Positions 53,501 through 62,639 of a DNA stretch of 64,000 bases are shown in pieces. The notes below the pieces were generated by a model. The model did not search any database, was not told where the DNA came from, and worked only from the letters and a program-made list of their open reading frames with translations. The translations under genes and the position numbers were made by a program. This DNA is from Bog-159 sp050008575 (GTDB lineage Bacteria; Acidobacteriota; Terriglobia; Bryobacterales; Bryobacteraceae), in assembly GCA_050008575.1 (NCBI GenBank), contig JBEKMJ010000003.1, forward strand, positions 1-64,000, read 5' to 3'. Within the stretch, counting starts at the first letter, position 1. The number at the start of each line of letters is the position of its first letter.

Positions 53501-53802
53501 ACCGCGCCCCGGTGCAAATCGGTGAGAGTAATCTTGGCGCCAGGCACTATAGCCGCGCTGGGATCGAATACCGTGACGGTCAGCGTGGCCGAGTCTTGCG
53601 CGAAAACGGCGGCGCCGCCAAGAAATACGGCGATGGCCGCGATTGGTCTGAGCACAGTCCGGCTAAAACCCCCTCTTTGCGAATTCGCGCGGCCCAAGAA
53701 AGAACGGCGGCATAAGGCCCGCGAGATTTCCGTTCGAATTCCAGCGGCCGGCCCAGGGTTTGTCCGGGGTGCACCGCTCCACAAGATTTTGCGAATACCC
53801 AC
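50503..53802 (-). CDS. TonB-dependent receptor, Oar-like
   Basis: A 1,099-residue outer-membrane receptor. After a long leader the signal-like helix (LRPIAAIAVFLGGAAVFAQ) is followed by a carboxypeptidase-regulatory-like beta-sandwich (ATLTVTVFDPSAAIVPGAKI, GFAVFDFLQPGDYSLVAEKT), then the plug with LPDNGRNAESLIFLAPGIVP and NYYILDGVSLNQ, a Gly-rich loop (GGSGGFGRGFGAGGGGGGAA), and a 22-strand-type barrel ending in MELALRLQF. This domain order is the Oar/TBDT form common in acidobacteria, probably for oligomeric nutrients. The GTG start 53802 has GGAG five bases upstream. The substrate cannot be told. Confidence 0.88.
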   Translation of the reverse strand: MGIRKILWSGAPRTNPGPAAGIRTEISRALCRRSFLGRANSQRGGFSRTVLRPIAAIAVFLGGAAVFAQDSATLTVTVFDPSAAIVPGAKITLTDLHRGAVNQAETGVTGFAVFDFLQPGDYSLVAEKTGFETYQLNLFTLQVRDRQTFRLELRVAAPGASVEVTARAQTLSSEAAEGVSLEQDYVQDLPDNGRNAESLIFLAPGIVPATDGSGGFDANGLRSTTNYYILDGVSLNQSPSGGGTPFGGSGGFGRGFGAGGGGGGAAGALPGANVSTTLISIDAMQEMKVQTSSFAPEFGRSPGAQIVMTSRGGTNSLHGTLYDYIRGGAFDANDWFANAGGYGKGSEHQERPGGVLGGPLAKDKTFFFIAFEKLTLTSPESLVADVPDVASRATARLSLLPYLNAFPIPNSVELGVDGAVYNAVTSNPSDSSSASIRVDHILNAHTTLFARYGITPSNSQQRGTQFSTPNILTDQSTHSQLATVGATHVFGNGALNDLRLNYSTASATGSSIMDNYGGAVPLTDSIFPAGVTSATGAFSLNVLGFAGYSFGGHSDNVQQQYNAVDSLSKVYGRHNVKTGVDFREILQTTYRNPYSVGVSFNGVSPANDYALLTGDALNVQVTSSVTEVYPTYRNFSAYFQDTFRLTERTTLTYGARWDVNPAPTARQGPQPFALADDPIAGVTQNHPIYPTVWKNVAPRVGIAYLSDDAPGREMTLRAGFGMFYDVGYGVVGQAFFGAPYADVRTASEIGFPLAPGDLAPPVLPPTRPYGQILTGAAGLLAPRIYEWNGTWEKNFGVGQTLSVSIVGSKGTNLLRTETMPSYTSAYDIIQEVSNGAQSDYDGLQIQFRKRLSSTLQTQLSYTWSHSIDSASSDAGFGGGFATLLGGERGDSDYDIRHSLSFSGSWRLPAPREGAIYAPIRNWYLDYIATAHTGLPFDLQGVSESISTETGCNSTTNTAGNGLFAFVRPSYVGGPIWIDDSTVPGGRRLNSAAFIIPCGYNQGNMGRNELRGFSFVQLDLAVRRVIPITERYRFSIGVEAFNALNHPNFANPSPLEGANIASPDFGVVTQMLNQSFGGGVNALYRNGGPRSMELALRLQF

Positions 53803-53935
53803 AATACTCCGTTCGCCCTATCCGGGCCAAGCCTAACACTCCTCGAATCCCAGACCGCCTTCCACCCGAGTCCCCGCCGCGGCGTACACGTGCCGAATGA
53901 GCCGCCTCGCCGCGCCGGTCCGTCGACCGCGCTAC

Positions 53936-56900
53936 TCACGAGGGATTCAAAGTAATCGTCGCGGTGGAGGTAAGATTGTTCAACGTCGCGGTAACCGTGG
54001 CGGTCTCAGTGGCGCCGACCGTTCCCACGGTAACCGTAAAGGTCGCGGTGGTGGCGCCGGCCGGGATGGTGACACTGGTTGGCACCGGGAACGCCGCGGT
54101 GTCGGACGTTAGCGTAACTGTCGTGACACCCGTCGGCACCGCCACCGACAGGATCACCGAACACGTCGTCGTCGCCCCCGAATCCACCGTATCGGGATTG
54201 CATTGGACCGAGGACAGCACGGGGGTCGCAAAGATCGCGAGCGTGACTACGTTACTCCGAAACGCATTCTGCGCAATATAGAACTCCGCCGCGGGATCGG
54301 TGGTCAACGACGCGTCCAGATTCAAGTAAACCTGCCAGATCCCGATGGTCCCTGGCGCCATCTCGGCGCGCAGCACATTCAAGGTCGTGTTATTAACCTG
54401 TCCGGAGACGAAATTCTGGGGGAAGGTGCCGGGGGGGCCATTATATGCCTGACCGGTCAGCAGATTGGGATCCACGCCCGGGGTCAGGTAGGGCAGGCCC
54501 AGGCCGGTGGCGTAGACCAGGATAGTTTCGCCCGGCAGCGCGGCATTGTTCACCGTGACGGGCGCGCCCGCGGTATTGGCGCAGCACAGCAAGGCTCCCG
54601 CGCCGGGGGCTGGAGGCGTCTGGCCGATGGGCGTCAGGGTGAGGTGTGACGCCGTGTTGGTAGCGGCCTGAAACGGAATACCGTCGCCGGCGGCGCCCGC
54701 GATCTTCGCCTGCAGCAGAATGCGCGTAAACTCGGTGGAAGCGGTCGCGATGACCTGCGGGTCGGCGGCTAACAAGGCGATAAACGCATCCTGGATGGCG
54801 GCCAAGGAGTCGTTGGGCTGCACCGTGTAGTTGTACTGTTGGCCACTGCATCCCGTGGCGGGCGCGCTGACGTTGGAAGTGAGCGCGGCGCTAGAACCGA
54901 TGCAAATCGAGCCGATGTCGCCGCCCTTGATGGTGCCATCCACCGAGATCACGCCGGTCGCATAGCTCGAGGTATGAAAGGCGTATGCCTGGCGAGGTTC
55001 CTGGGCGTTGGAGTACGCCCAGACGCCGGGATTCGCCGGCACCACGGTCACCGCCACGGTGTTGGTGGCGGTGACGGTACCATCGTTACGCTGAATGCGC
55101 ACCCAGGCATTGGCGGTGCCGGTGTTGCTGAAACCGAAATTGTAAGGTATCTGTGAGTTAACCTGCGTGGGCGAAACGTACAGCAGCGGCGACAGCACAC
55201 CGTTAAAATAGACCTGCACTCCGCCCAGCGTGAGGGGCAGCGGCGTGGTGCCTGGCGCAACGGACGCCGTCTGATCGCTCAAGTTGGTCCCAAAGAACGA
55301 CACCAAGGCGCCCGGCGCGACCGACGCGGTGCTCGCACCGCCGGTGAGCGTGGGTTGCGCTGCGGCGGCGGTGATCGACCCGGTTACGGCGGTGGTGACC
55401 GACACGTCGTTGCCATTCACACCGGGCGTAATGGCGGTCAACACGACTTTATCGGCTTCCGTGTCCGCGGTGGCGATGACGTTCGGATCCTTGGCTCCGT
55501 TGATCGCCGCCACCAGTCCGTCCACGATCTGCGTAAAGGTGTCGCCGGTTTGAATCGTATATTGGTAGGTCGCGTTGACGGTAGTGGTGGAGTTGCCGAT
55601 GGTCACCGACACGGTGTCGCCGGCCTTGATGGTGCCGCCTATGGTAATCGGATCGATGGCATAGATCACCGTACTGAAAGAATTCAGCACCGCGTTGTAG
55701 GGCAGATCCTGTTCCGACACCGTATAGACCAGGATGCGCTGGTTGTAGGTGTCGGCCACATATAGGTTGCTTCCGTCCCAAGCCAGCGCGGAGGGCGCAT
55801 CCATGGTATCGGCGCCATCGGTCGGTGCGTCGGTCACAAAGTCGGTTTGTCCGAGCACGATATTGGCCGCCGCGGCGTTGGCGGTGGGGATCGGGGTGTA
55901 AATCAGGACGCGGTCGTTGCCACCGTCGGCGATATACAGGTTGGTGCCATCGGAGAGGGCGAACCTGGGGAAACTGAGGGTGAATGCGCAGACGGTTGGA
56001 TAGGTCAGGCTGTTGTTAGAGTCGACACCGTTCGAAACGGTGCACAACACCGCCGTCTCGGGAGGTGGGGTGATGGTAGTCGTAGTCGGCGTGGAGAAAG
56101 CGTCGTTGGATATGCCGGTGGTCATGTTGGGCTGGCCGACCTCGACATCCGCAGGCTGCTGGTTGATGGTTGGAATCGAATTCCAGATCAGTACGCGGTT
56201 GTAGCCCAGGTCGGACACGAACAGATGCGTCCCGTCGGAAGTCACCGACACCGGCGTGAGCATGTTGTTAGCCGCCGCGCTGGTGGTTTGGTCGGCGATG
56301 TTGATCTGCACCCAGGTGGTCATGTTGGGCTGACCCAGCACAATGTTGGCGGCGGCCCCATTGGCGGTGGGAATCGAATTGTAAATCAGGACCCGGTCGT
56401 TCATGGTGTCGGCGATGAACAACATGCCATTCTGGATCCAGACGCCTTGCGGACCGCGCAGTGAGGAAGCCGTGGGCGTGTCGCCCGGAAAGACCGCGGT
56501 CGTGAAACTGGTCTGTCCCACCACTACGTCGGGCGGCTGGTTCATGCTGGCCGGCAGCGTATTCCAGATGAGCACGCGGTTGTTGAGGGTGTCCGCCACG
56601 GCCAAGTGAGTGCCGTCGGAGGCCACCGCGGTGGGCGTGTTCATGCCGGTAGCGATGGGCGTGCTCGGCGACGTGGTGAGACACACCGGTGTCGTGGGAG
56701 TAACGGTCTGCGTAACGCTAGTGGGCGGGATGATGCAAGGCGCCGGCAGCGTGCTGACGTAGTCCGGCTGGCCCAGAACCAAGGTGGCTTGCCCTACGCA
56801 CACCGGGCACAAGGTATTATATTGCAGCGCGGCGTTAGGCGCGGGGAGTTGGGCCGGCAGGTTCCCATAGACCATCACGCGGTTGTTCACCGGCGCGGCT

Positions 56901-57124
56901 CCCTGCAGATTGGAATCCACCACGAACAAAGCGTTGTTGGCGTACGCCAGACCGGTCATGGCGCCCAGGATGGTCTGGCTGGCGCTGTCGGATTCGGCAT
57001 CGAACTCCGGCTGGCCGATCACCAGGCGCGCGGACTGACCGGTGGCGAAGCCTACGGGATTCGTCTGAGGAAAGCCGCCGGCGGCGGTCAGCAGGACAAG
57101 AAGAACAGTAGTGACACACTTCAT
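53936..57124 (-). CDS. NHL-repeat protein with TIGR03437 and Ig-like domains
   Basis: A 1,062-residue secreted protein. Signal peptide VTTVLLVLLTAAGGFPQTN; residues about 20-470 carry NHL-type repeats of the form LAVADTLNNRVLIWNTLP, VVVGQTSF. A middle block repeats GDTVSVTIGNSTTTVNATYQ and TVQPNDSLAAIQDAFIAL. The Solibacter-type TIGR03437 domain is at about 600-740 (ASVAPGALVSFFGTNLSDQT, SPTQVNSQIPYN). The end is an Ig-like module (TVDSGATTTCSVILSVAVPT). I start at ATG 57124 (MKCVTTVLLVLL); the frame is open to 57322 but the extra part is not signal-like. Confidence 0.82.
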   Translation of the reverse strand: MKCVTTVLLVLLTAAGGFPQTNPVGFATGQSARLVIGQPEFDAESDSASQTILGAMTGLAYANNALFVVDSNLQGAAPVNNRVMVYGNLPAQLPAPNAALQYNTLCPVCVGQATLVLGQPDYVSTLPAPCIIPPTSVTQTVTPTTPVCLTTSPSTPIATGMNTPTAVASDGTHLAVADTLNNRVLIWNTLPASMNQPPDVVVGQTSFTTAVFPGDTPTASSLRGPQGVWIQNGMLFIADTMNDRVLIYNSIPTANGAAANIVLGQPNMTTWVQINIADQTTSAAANNMLTPVSVTSDGTHLFVSDLGYNRVLIWNSIPTINQQPADVEVGQPNMTTGISNDAFSTPTTTTITPPPETAVLCTVSNGVDSNNSLTYPTVCAFTLSFPRFALSDGTNLYIADGGNDRVLIYTPIPTANAAAANIVLGQTDFVTDAPTDGADTMDAPSALAWDGSNLYVADTYNQRILVYTVSEQDLPYNAVLNSFSTVIYAIDPITIGGTIKAGDTVSVTIGNSTTTVNATYQYTIQTGDTFTQIVDGLVAAINGAKDPNVIATADTEADKVVLTAITPGVNGNDVSVTTAVTGSITAAAAQPTLTGGASTASVAPGALVSFFGTNLSDQTASVAPGTTPLPLTLGGVQVYFNGVLSPLLYVSPTQVNSQIPYNFGFSNTGTANAWVRIQRNDGTVTATNTVAVTVVPANPGVWAYSNAQEPRQAYAFHTSSYATGVISVDGTIKGGDIGSICIGSSAALTSNVSAPATGCSGQQYNYTVQPNDSLAAIQDAFIALLAADPQVIATASTEFTRILLQAKIAGAAGDGIPFQAATNTASHLTLTPIGQTPPAPGAGALLCCANTAGAPVTVNNAALPGETILVYATGLGLPYLTPGVDPNLLTGQAYNGPPGTFPQNFVSGQVNNTTLNVLRAEMAPGTIGIWQVYLNLDASLTTDPAAEFYIAQNAFRSNVVTLAIFATPVLSSVQCNPDTVDSGATTTCSVILSVAVPTGVTTVTLTSDTAAFPVPTSVTIPAGATTATFTVTVGTVGATETATVTATLNNLTSTATITLNPS

Positions 57125-57265
57125 ATTTCTAGATAATGGACGAGGCGCAAACTTGCTAGATACCCGACGATTATAGCAAGCCTGTAAGACGAAAATCCGG
57201 CGCGCACCGGTTTCAATTTTCGAGCGGGCCGGATGGTCACACCGGGGCCGAATCGGCACACGTGG

Positions 57266-57400
57266 CGATTTCACGCAAAGACGCAAAGGGAACCGCCAAG
57301 GCCGCAAAGAAGACCGACACAACAGGAGAGGTTGTCAGGCCGCGAGTGGTGGAAGACTTTTTCCAACGGGCTTCTTCTTGGCGGTTTTTGCGTGAAATCG
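57266..57400. repeat. Long inverted repeat with CGATTTCACGCAAA ends
   Basis: CGATTTCACGCAAA (57266-57279) and TTTGCGTGAAATCG (57387-57400) are a perfect 14-base inverted pair, and AACCGCCAAG (57291-57300) pairs with CTTGGCGGTT (57377-57386). The 135-base element looks like a small palindromic mobile element (MITE-like), but I see no target-site duplication. It lies in the 459-base gap before bamA; apart from it and the promoter I see no gene there. Confidence 0.65.
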
Positions 57401-57456
57401 GCTGTCCCACAACGATGTATGTGCCAAGGCGTCACACCTGTGCCAACTCCGCCTCG

Positions 57457-57485
57457 TTGTACGCGCGCTCCGCATTGGCTAGAAT
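57457..57485 (+). promoter_or_regulatory. Promoter of bamA
   Basis: TTGTAC (57457-57462), 17 bases, TAGAAT (57480-57485). The start would be near 57492, giving a leader of about 90 bases to ATG 57584. Confidence 0.6.
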
Positions 57486-57583
57486 GGACTTTTGCTCAAT
57501 CTGCGAACTGGCACTGCCCAAGTGAAACTGTTTCCCGGAAATCTACGTCTCCGTAACAGCGCAGAGTGGAAAGGTATGTTTTC

Positions 57584-60523
57584 ATGATTTGTTACAGGCG
57601 CGCCTGCCTGTCGATTGCTTTACTTTGCTTCTGCGCCGTCATCGCTTCCACCGCATGGGCTCAGAATCCGCCTGCGCCGCAGCAGCCGCCGCCCACGCAG
57701 GAAAAGAAACCGCAGAATCCATTCGAAACCGTGCCGGAGCAGGCCAAGCCGGAGCAAGCCGCGCCGCAGCAGCCGCGCCTGGAAGCTCCCAAGGCCGCCG
57801 AGCAGCCCAAACCGCAGCCCGGCGGGCAAGTCATCGAAGCCATCGATTTCCGTGGCGCGCGCCGCGTGCCGCAGGATATTATGCGCTCGTTGATCAGCAC
57901 CAAGAAAGGCGACATCTACAACGAGGACGACCTGCACCGCGACTTCATGTCGCTGTGGAACAGCGGCCGCTTCGACGATATCCATATGGAAACCGAGCCG
58001 GGACCCGGCGGCGGCCTGATCTTGCGCTTCGTCGTGGTGGAGCGCCGCGTGGTGCGTTCCATCAAATATGAAGGCATGAAATCCCTGACGGTCTCGGAAA
58101 TCCTGGATCGCTTCAAAGAGCGCAAAGTAGGCCTCTCGGTGGAATCGCAGTACGATCCCAACAAGGTCCAACACGCCGCCGTGGTGATTCGGGAATACCT
58201 GGCCGAGCGCGGCCGCCAGTTCGCCACCGTCGATCCGGAGGTGCGCCAGGTGCCGCCCTCTTCACTTGAAATCGTTTTCAACGTCAACGAAGGTCCCAAG
58301 ATCAAGGTCGGCACGATCACCGTGGTGGGCAACCAGGCTTTTAGCGAGCGTGAAGTGGTGCGCGCCATGAAGAACACGCACGACTACGGTATCCCTTACT
58401 CCATCCTCTTTGAAAACATTTTTGCGCGGACTTACGATTCAGCCAAGCTGGAAGAGGACAAGGAGCGCGTCCGCGACGCGTACCAATCGAAGGGCTATTT
58501 CACGGCCAAGGTGCTCGACCAAAAAACGGAATTGGTGAATACCGGCGGCCACGGCTTCAAGCTTCCCCTGATCAAACCGGAAACTCCGGGCAAGGCCATG
58601 AATATCACCTTGCCCGTAGAGGAAGGCCGTTTGTACCGCCTGAACAAAATCAGCTTCGTGGGCGTCAAGCTGTTCCGCACTCCGGAGACCCTGATGCGCC
58701 CGGTGTTCGGCATGGGCGAAGGCGATGCCTTCTCCACGGCCAAGCTGCGCAAGGGTCTGGAGAACCTGCGCAAACTGTACGGCGAGTTCGGCTATATCGA
58801 TTTCGTGCCCGAGCCGAATTTCGATATCATCCCCAATACCGACAAAATCGATCTTACGCTGACCGCGGACGAGGGCAAGCAGTTTTTTGTACGCCGCATC
58901 GATTTCTCGGGCAACGCCACCACGCGCGACAAAGTCATCCGCCGCGAGATCCTGCTGGACGAAGGCGACATCTTCAACAATCGGCTCTGGGAGCTGAGCA
59001 TCCTGCGCCTGAATCAACTCGGCTACTTCGAGGCGTTGAAAGCCGAAGAATCCGCCGACATCAAGCGCAACACGCAGACCAGCACCGTGGATATCACCTT
59101 GAAGGTGAGAGAACGCGGCAAGAACACCATCGGCCTGAATGGCGGCGTCTCCGGAATCGCCGGCAGTTTCGTGGGGTTGAACTACGCCACCAACAACTTC
59201 CTGGGATTGGGCGAGACGCTTTCCATCAATTCGCAATTGGGTACGCGCATGCGCAGCGTGTCCACCGGTTTCACGGAGCCTTATTTCCTGGATCGTCCGC
59301 TGCAGATCGGCGTGGAAGCCCACCTGACCCGCTTCGATTTCAACCAAGGCCGCGAGGCGTCCATCCTGGCCGGCGAAAACCTGATCCCGTTATTTAACGC
59401 GCTGGGCTCGCAAAACCTGTTGAATTACGTCCAGACCGGGCATGGCTTCTCGGTGTCGCTCAGTTATCCTTTGCGGCGCAGCTTCTCCCGTATCGGCATC
59501 ACTTACGGTTACGACATCTCGGACGTCAAGACCGAGACCGCCGCTGCGACATCCTACTTCGATTACATCAATTTCAGCGGAATCGCCGGCCCGAACGCCC
59601 TGCAAGGTATTCGCACCAGCCGCATCGTGCCCTCGTTTTCGTACAACACTGTAAATCATCCGATCACGCCCACGGGCGGCAAGAGTCTGTTTATCTCCAC
59701 TACGTTCGCCGGCAGCGTCCTGGGCGGCAACGTCAATACCATTCAACCGGTGATCGAGGGCAAGTACTTCAAACCCGCGCCCTGGCACCGGTCGAACATC
59801 CTCGCTTTTCACCTGCTGGCGTCGTTGATCACGGGCTACGGCGGCAAGGAAATTCCGCCCTTCTCGCGAACCTTTATCGGCGGCGAGCAGGATATCCGCG
59901 GTTTCCAGATCTGGGGCATCAGTCCGATCGCCTTCGTTCCCAGCGAAGCCACCGTGAATGTGCTGAACAACGACGGCACCCAGCGCACCGAGCTGGTGAA
60001 GAACAGCTACGGGGTTCTCACGCCCACTAACGTCACCATGAACATACCGATCTACCAGCTCACCTTCCCTGGAGGCGATACGCGGGTGGTCGGCAACTTT
60101 GAGTACCGCATCCCGATCTTCGGGCCGGTGATCCTGGCGATCTTCGCGGATGCCGGTATCGATCGAATTCTGCGTCCGGGCGAACTGAACATGGATCCGA
60201 GCCGCATCGACTATTTGAACGAACAATACCCCACGGCCGGCTTTGAGGGCAAGGCATTGGTGTATCCTGGCACGCAGCGCCCGCGCATGTCCACGGGTCT
60301 GGAGTTGCAAGTGCTCCTGCCGGTGGTGCAAGCGCCTTTCCGTGTGTATTGGGCGTACAACCCGCTGCTGGTACGGGAATATCTCCAGCCGCCCATTGTG
60401 GCGGACCGCTCGGTCTTCCCGAACGAGACGACGTTCCTCAACGCGGTGGCGTCCTTCGGCAACGCCTACCCGTTCCTCGAGCAGCACGATATGTTCCGAT
60501 TCACCATCGGCCGGACGTTCTAG
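57584..60523 (+). CDS. bamA: Outer-membrane protein assembly factor BamA
   Basis: BamA folds beta-barrel proteins into the outer membrane. The 979-residue product has a signal peptide (ACLSIALLCFCAVIASTAWA), a Pro/Gln/Lys-rich spacer (about 30-75) not found in E. coli BamA, five POTRA domains (about 80-530; VIEAIDFRGARRVPQDIMRS starts the first), and a Bac_surface_Ag barrel. The conserved loop-6 motif appears as GGEQDIRGFQIWG. The chain ends in FTIGRTF with terminal Phe. The length of about 980 exceeds the usual 800. ATG 57584 is chosen over GTG 57566 because GGAAAGG precedes it. Confidence 0.94.
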   Translation: MICYRRACLSIALLCFCAVIASTAWAQNPPAPQQPPPTQEKKPQNPFETVPEQAKPEQAAPQQPRLEAPKAAEQPKPQPGGQVIEAIDFRGARRVPQDIMRSLISTKKGDIYNEDDLHRDFMSLWNSGRFDDIHMETEPGPGGGLILRFVVVERRVVRSIKYEGMKSLTVSEILDRFKERKVGLSVESQYDPNKVQHAAVVIREYLAERGRQFATVDPEVRQVPPSSLEIVFNVNEGPKIKVGTITVVGNQAFSEREVVRAMKNTHDYGIPYSILFENIFARTYDSAKLEEDKERVRDAYQSKGYFTAKVLDQKTELVNTGGHGFKLPLIKPETPGKAMNITLPVEEGRLYRLNKISFVGVKLFRTPETLMRPVFGMGEGDAFSTAKLRKGLENLRKLYGEFGYIDFVPEPNFDIIPNTDKIDLTLTADEGKQFFVRRIDFSGNATTRDKVIRREILLDEGDIFNNRLWELSILRLNQLGYFEALKAEESADIKRNTQTSTVDITLKVRERGKNTIGLNGGVSGIAGSFVGLNYATNNFLGLGETLSINSQLGTRMRSVSTGFTEPYFLDRPLQIGVEAHLTRFDFNQGREASILAGENLIPLFNALGSQNLLNYVQTGHGFSVSLSYPLRRSFSRIGITYGYDISDVKTETAAATSYFDYINFSGIAGPNALQGIRTSRIVPSFSYNTVNHPITPTGGKSLFISTTFAGSVLGGNVNTIQPVIEGKYFKPAPWHRSNILAFHLLASLITGYGGKEIPPFSRTFIGGEQDIRGFQIWGISPIAFVPSEATVNVLNNDGTQRTELVKNSYGVLTPTNVTMNIPIYQLTFPGGDTRVVGNFEYRIPIFGPVILAIFADAGIDRILRPGELNMDPSRIDYLNEQYPTAGFEGKALVYPGTQRPRMSTGLELQVLLPVVQAPFRVYWAYNPLLVREYLQPPIVADRSVFPNETTFLNAVASFGNAYPFLEQHDMFRFTIGRTF

Positions 60524-60573
60524 CGCAGCTAGTCTCCGGCCGGGGCGGGCAATGAACAAGGGAGTCCATAAAG

Positions 60574-62547
60574 GTGATTCGACAATCGATTAATTCGGAT
60601 AGACCACAGGGGAATTATTTATTCGCTCTCGCATTCTTGTTTGCATTGGCGCCGGTGTTGTGCCGCGCGCAGGCGCCGCCGCCCTACACCATTACCACCA
60701 TTGCCGGAACGGCGGGCGGCACCGGCACCTATTCCGGTGACGGAGGGGCGGCCACGTCCGCGTTCCTTTGGGCGCCATCCGGCCTGGTCTTCGATTCCTC
60801 CGGCAATCTGGACTTTTCCGACACCAATAACCAGCGGGTACGCCAGATCAATACCAGCGGGACAATCAACACCATCGCGGGGAGTTGTTCGGCGACACCG
60901 TGCATCGGCACCTTTTCGGGCGACAAAGGACCGGCCACCAGCGCCGGGCTCGACGAGCCCAGCGGACTGGCATTTGACAGTTCCGGGAATCTGTACATCG
61001 CGGACTCCGACAATTTTGAAGTGAGGAAGATCAGCAGCGGCACGATTAACACAGTGGCCGGAAATAACGGCGGAGGCGCCACCTTCAGCGGGGACCTGGG
61101 CGCCGCTACCAGCGCCAGTCTTTGGAATCCATCCTCGGTAGCCGTGGATCCCGCGGGCAATATCTATATTGCGGACTCGTACAACAACGTGGTGCGGGTG
61201 GTGTGCGAAACGCAAACGCCGATCGCCTGCACCAACATCCAATTCGGGAGCGACACTTGGGCCGCCGGGGACATCAACACGTTCTCGGGAAACAATGCGG
61301 AAGGCGTGGGTTATCAAGGAGACGGTGGCCCGGCGACGGGCGCGCTGCTCAGGAATCCAACGGCGGTGCTGCTGGATGCGGCCGGCAACCTCTACATCTC
61401 CGACTCCGGCAACAACGTCATTCGCATGGTCAACCCCAGCGGCATCATCAGCACGGCGGTTGGCGACGGTACCGGCTTGGCCGGTTACAAGGGCGATGGA
61501 TTGCAGGCCAACCAGGCGGAACTGAACAACCCCAAAGGCCTGGCTATCGATTCCTCCGGCAATCTCTACATCGCCGATACCGATAATTGTGTCATCCGCA
61601 TGGTGGCGCCAAATGGCATTATTAATACGATCGCCGGCAACCAAAGCGCCGGCTGCGGCTCCGGCGGGAACGCCGGCCCGGCCACCAGCGCGCAACTCAA
61701 CTTTCCATCCGGCGTAGCGGTGAATGGCGGCAAGATCTACATCGCGGACAGCGGGAACAATGCGATCCGGCTGCTGACGCCCGCGCCCGAGCTCCCGCTG
61801 ATCAATGCGGGCGGCGTCATTACCGCGGGTTCATTTGGCTCCTCCACCACCGTTGCGCCCGGCAGTTGGATCGAGATCTATGGCACGTATCTGGCCGGCG
61901 CGACGCGCACCTGGGGGACCGCCGATTTCAACGGCTCCAACGCGCCGACATCGCTCGATTCAACCTCCGTCACGGTGGGGGGCCAGTCCGCATTCGTGGC
62001 GTATATCAGCCCCGGGCAAGTGAACGTGCAGGTACCGTCGAATGTGGCAGCGGGGACCCAGCCTTTGATTCTGACCACGGCGTTCGGCACCACCGCCGCG
62101 TACAATGTGACCGTCGGAACGGCGCCGGGCGTATATGCCCCTTCGATTCTGAACATCGGCGGCAAACAATATGCCGGCGCCTTGCTGGCGAACTCTAGCA
62201 CCTGGGTGCTGCCGGCCGGCGCCGTCTCCGGGCTCACGTCGCAACCGGCCGCGCCGGGCGACATCGTCACCTTTTATGGCGTTGGATTTGGAACGGTGAC
62301 TCCGGCTGTGGCGGCGGGGCAGTTAGTCCCCCCCACCCAAGAAACCAGCCTCACCGCGCCTGTGCAGATTCTGTTCGGCACGACGCCGGCGACACTGCAG
62401 TACCAGGGATTGGCGCCCGGCTTCGTCGGGCTGTACCAATTCAACGTGGTGGTGCCGGCGATACCCGCCGGCGATGCAGTGCCGTTGACCATCGTGCAGG
62501 GCGGCGTCAACCTGTCGCAAACGCTGTATACGGCGGTTGGGAACTAA
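60574..62547 (+). CDS. NHL-repeat protein with TIGR03437 C-terminal domain
   Basis: A 657-residue exported protein. Signal segment YLFALAFLFALAPVLCRAQ, then about seven NHL repeats (GNLYIADSDNFEVRKISSGT, INTVAGNNGGGATFSGDLGA) forming a beta-propeller, and the TIGR03437 domain from about 410 (VAPGSWIEIYGTYLAGATRT, VNVQVPSNVAAGTQPLILTT) to the end (GDAVPLTIVQGGVNLSQTLY). Start is GTG 60574 with GGGAG nine bases upstream. It is 50 bases after bamA on the same strand and is tail to tail with a paralog on the other strand. Confidence 0.82.
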   Translation: MIRQSINSDRPQGNYLFALAFLFALAPVLCRAQAPPPYTITTIAGTAGGTGTYSGDGGAATSAFLWAPSGLVFDSSGNLDFSDTNNQRVRQINTSGTINTIAGSCSATPCIGTFSGDKGPATSAGLDEPSGLAFDSSGNLYIADSDNFEVRKISSGTINTVAGNNGGGATFSGDLGAATSASLWNPSSVAVDPAGNIYIADSYNNVVRVVCETQTPIACTNIQFGSDTWAAGDINTFSGNNAEGVGYQGDGGPATGALLRNPTAVLLDAAGNLYISDSGNNVIRMVNPSGIISTAVGDGTGLAGYKGDGLQANQAELNNPKGLAIDSSGNLYIADTDNCVIRMVAPNGIINTIAGNQSAGCGSGGNAGPATSAQLNFPSGVAVNGGKIYIADSGNNAIRLLTPAPELPLINAGGVITAGSFGSSTTVAPGSWIEIYGTYLAGATRTWGTADFNGSNAPTSLDSTSVTVGGQSAFVAYISPGQVNVQVPSNVAAGTQPLILTTAFGTTAAYNVTVGTAPGVYAPSILNIGGKQYAGALLANSSTWVLPAGAVSGLTSQPAAPGDIVTFYGVGFGTVTPAVAAGQLVPPTQETSLTAPVQILFGTTPATLQYQGLAPGFVGLYQFNVVVPAIPAGDAVPLTIVQGGVNLSQTLYTAVGN

Positions 62548-62572
62548 TAGCTTCAACCCAAAGGCTTGGGGG

Positions 62573-62604
62573 GCGGGATTTATCCCGCGTGGGGCTTGAG
62601 CCCC
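62573..62604. repeat. Two-hairpin element between convergent NHL genes
   Basis: GCGGGAT-TT-ATCCCGC (62573-62588) and GGGGCT-TG-AGCCCC (62591-62604) lie between two convergent stops (62547 and 62640). Position fits a bidirectional terminator, without a U tract. Confidence 0.65.
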
Positions 62605-62639
62605 GCACCGCAAGCGTTTCCGGCGAGCCTCTGCGGCGA

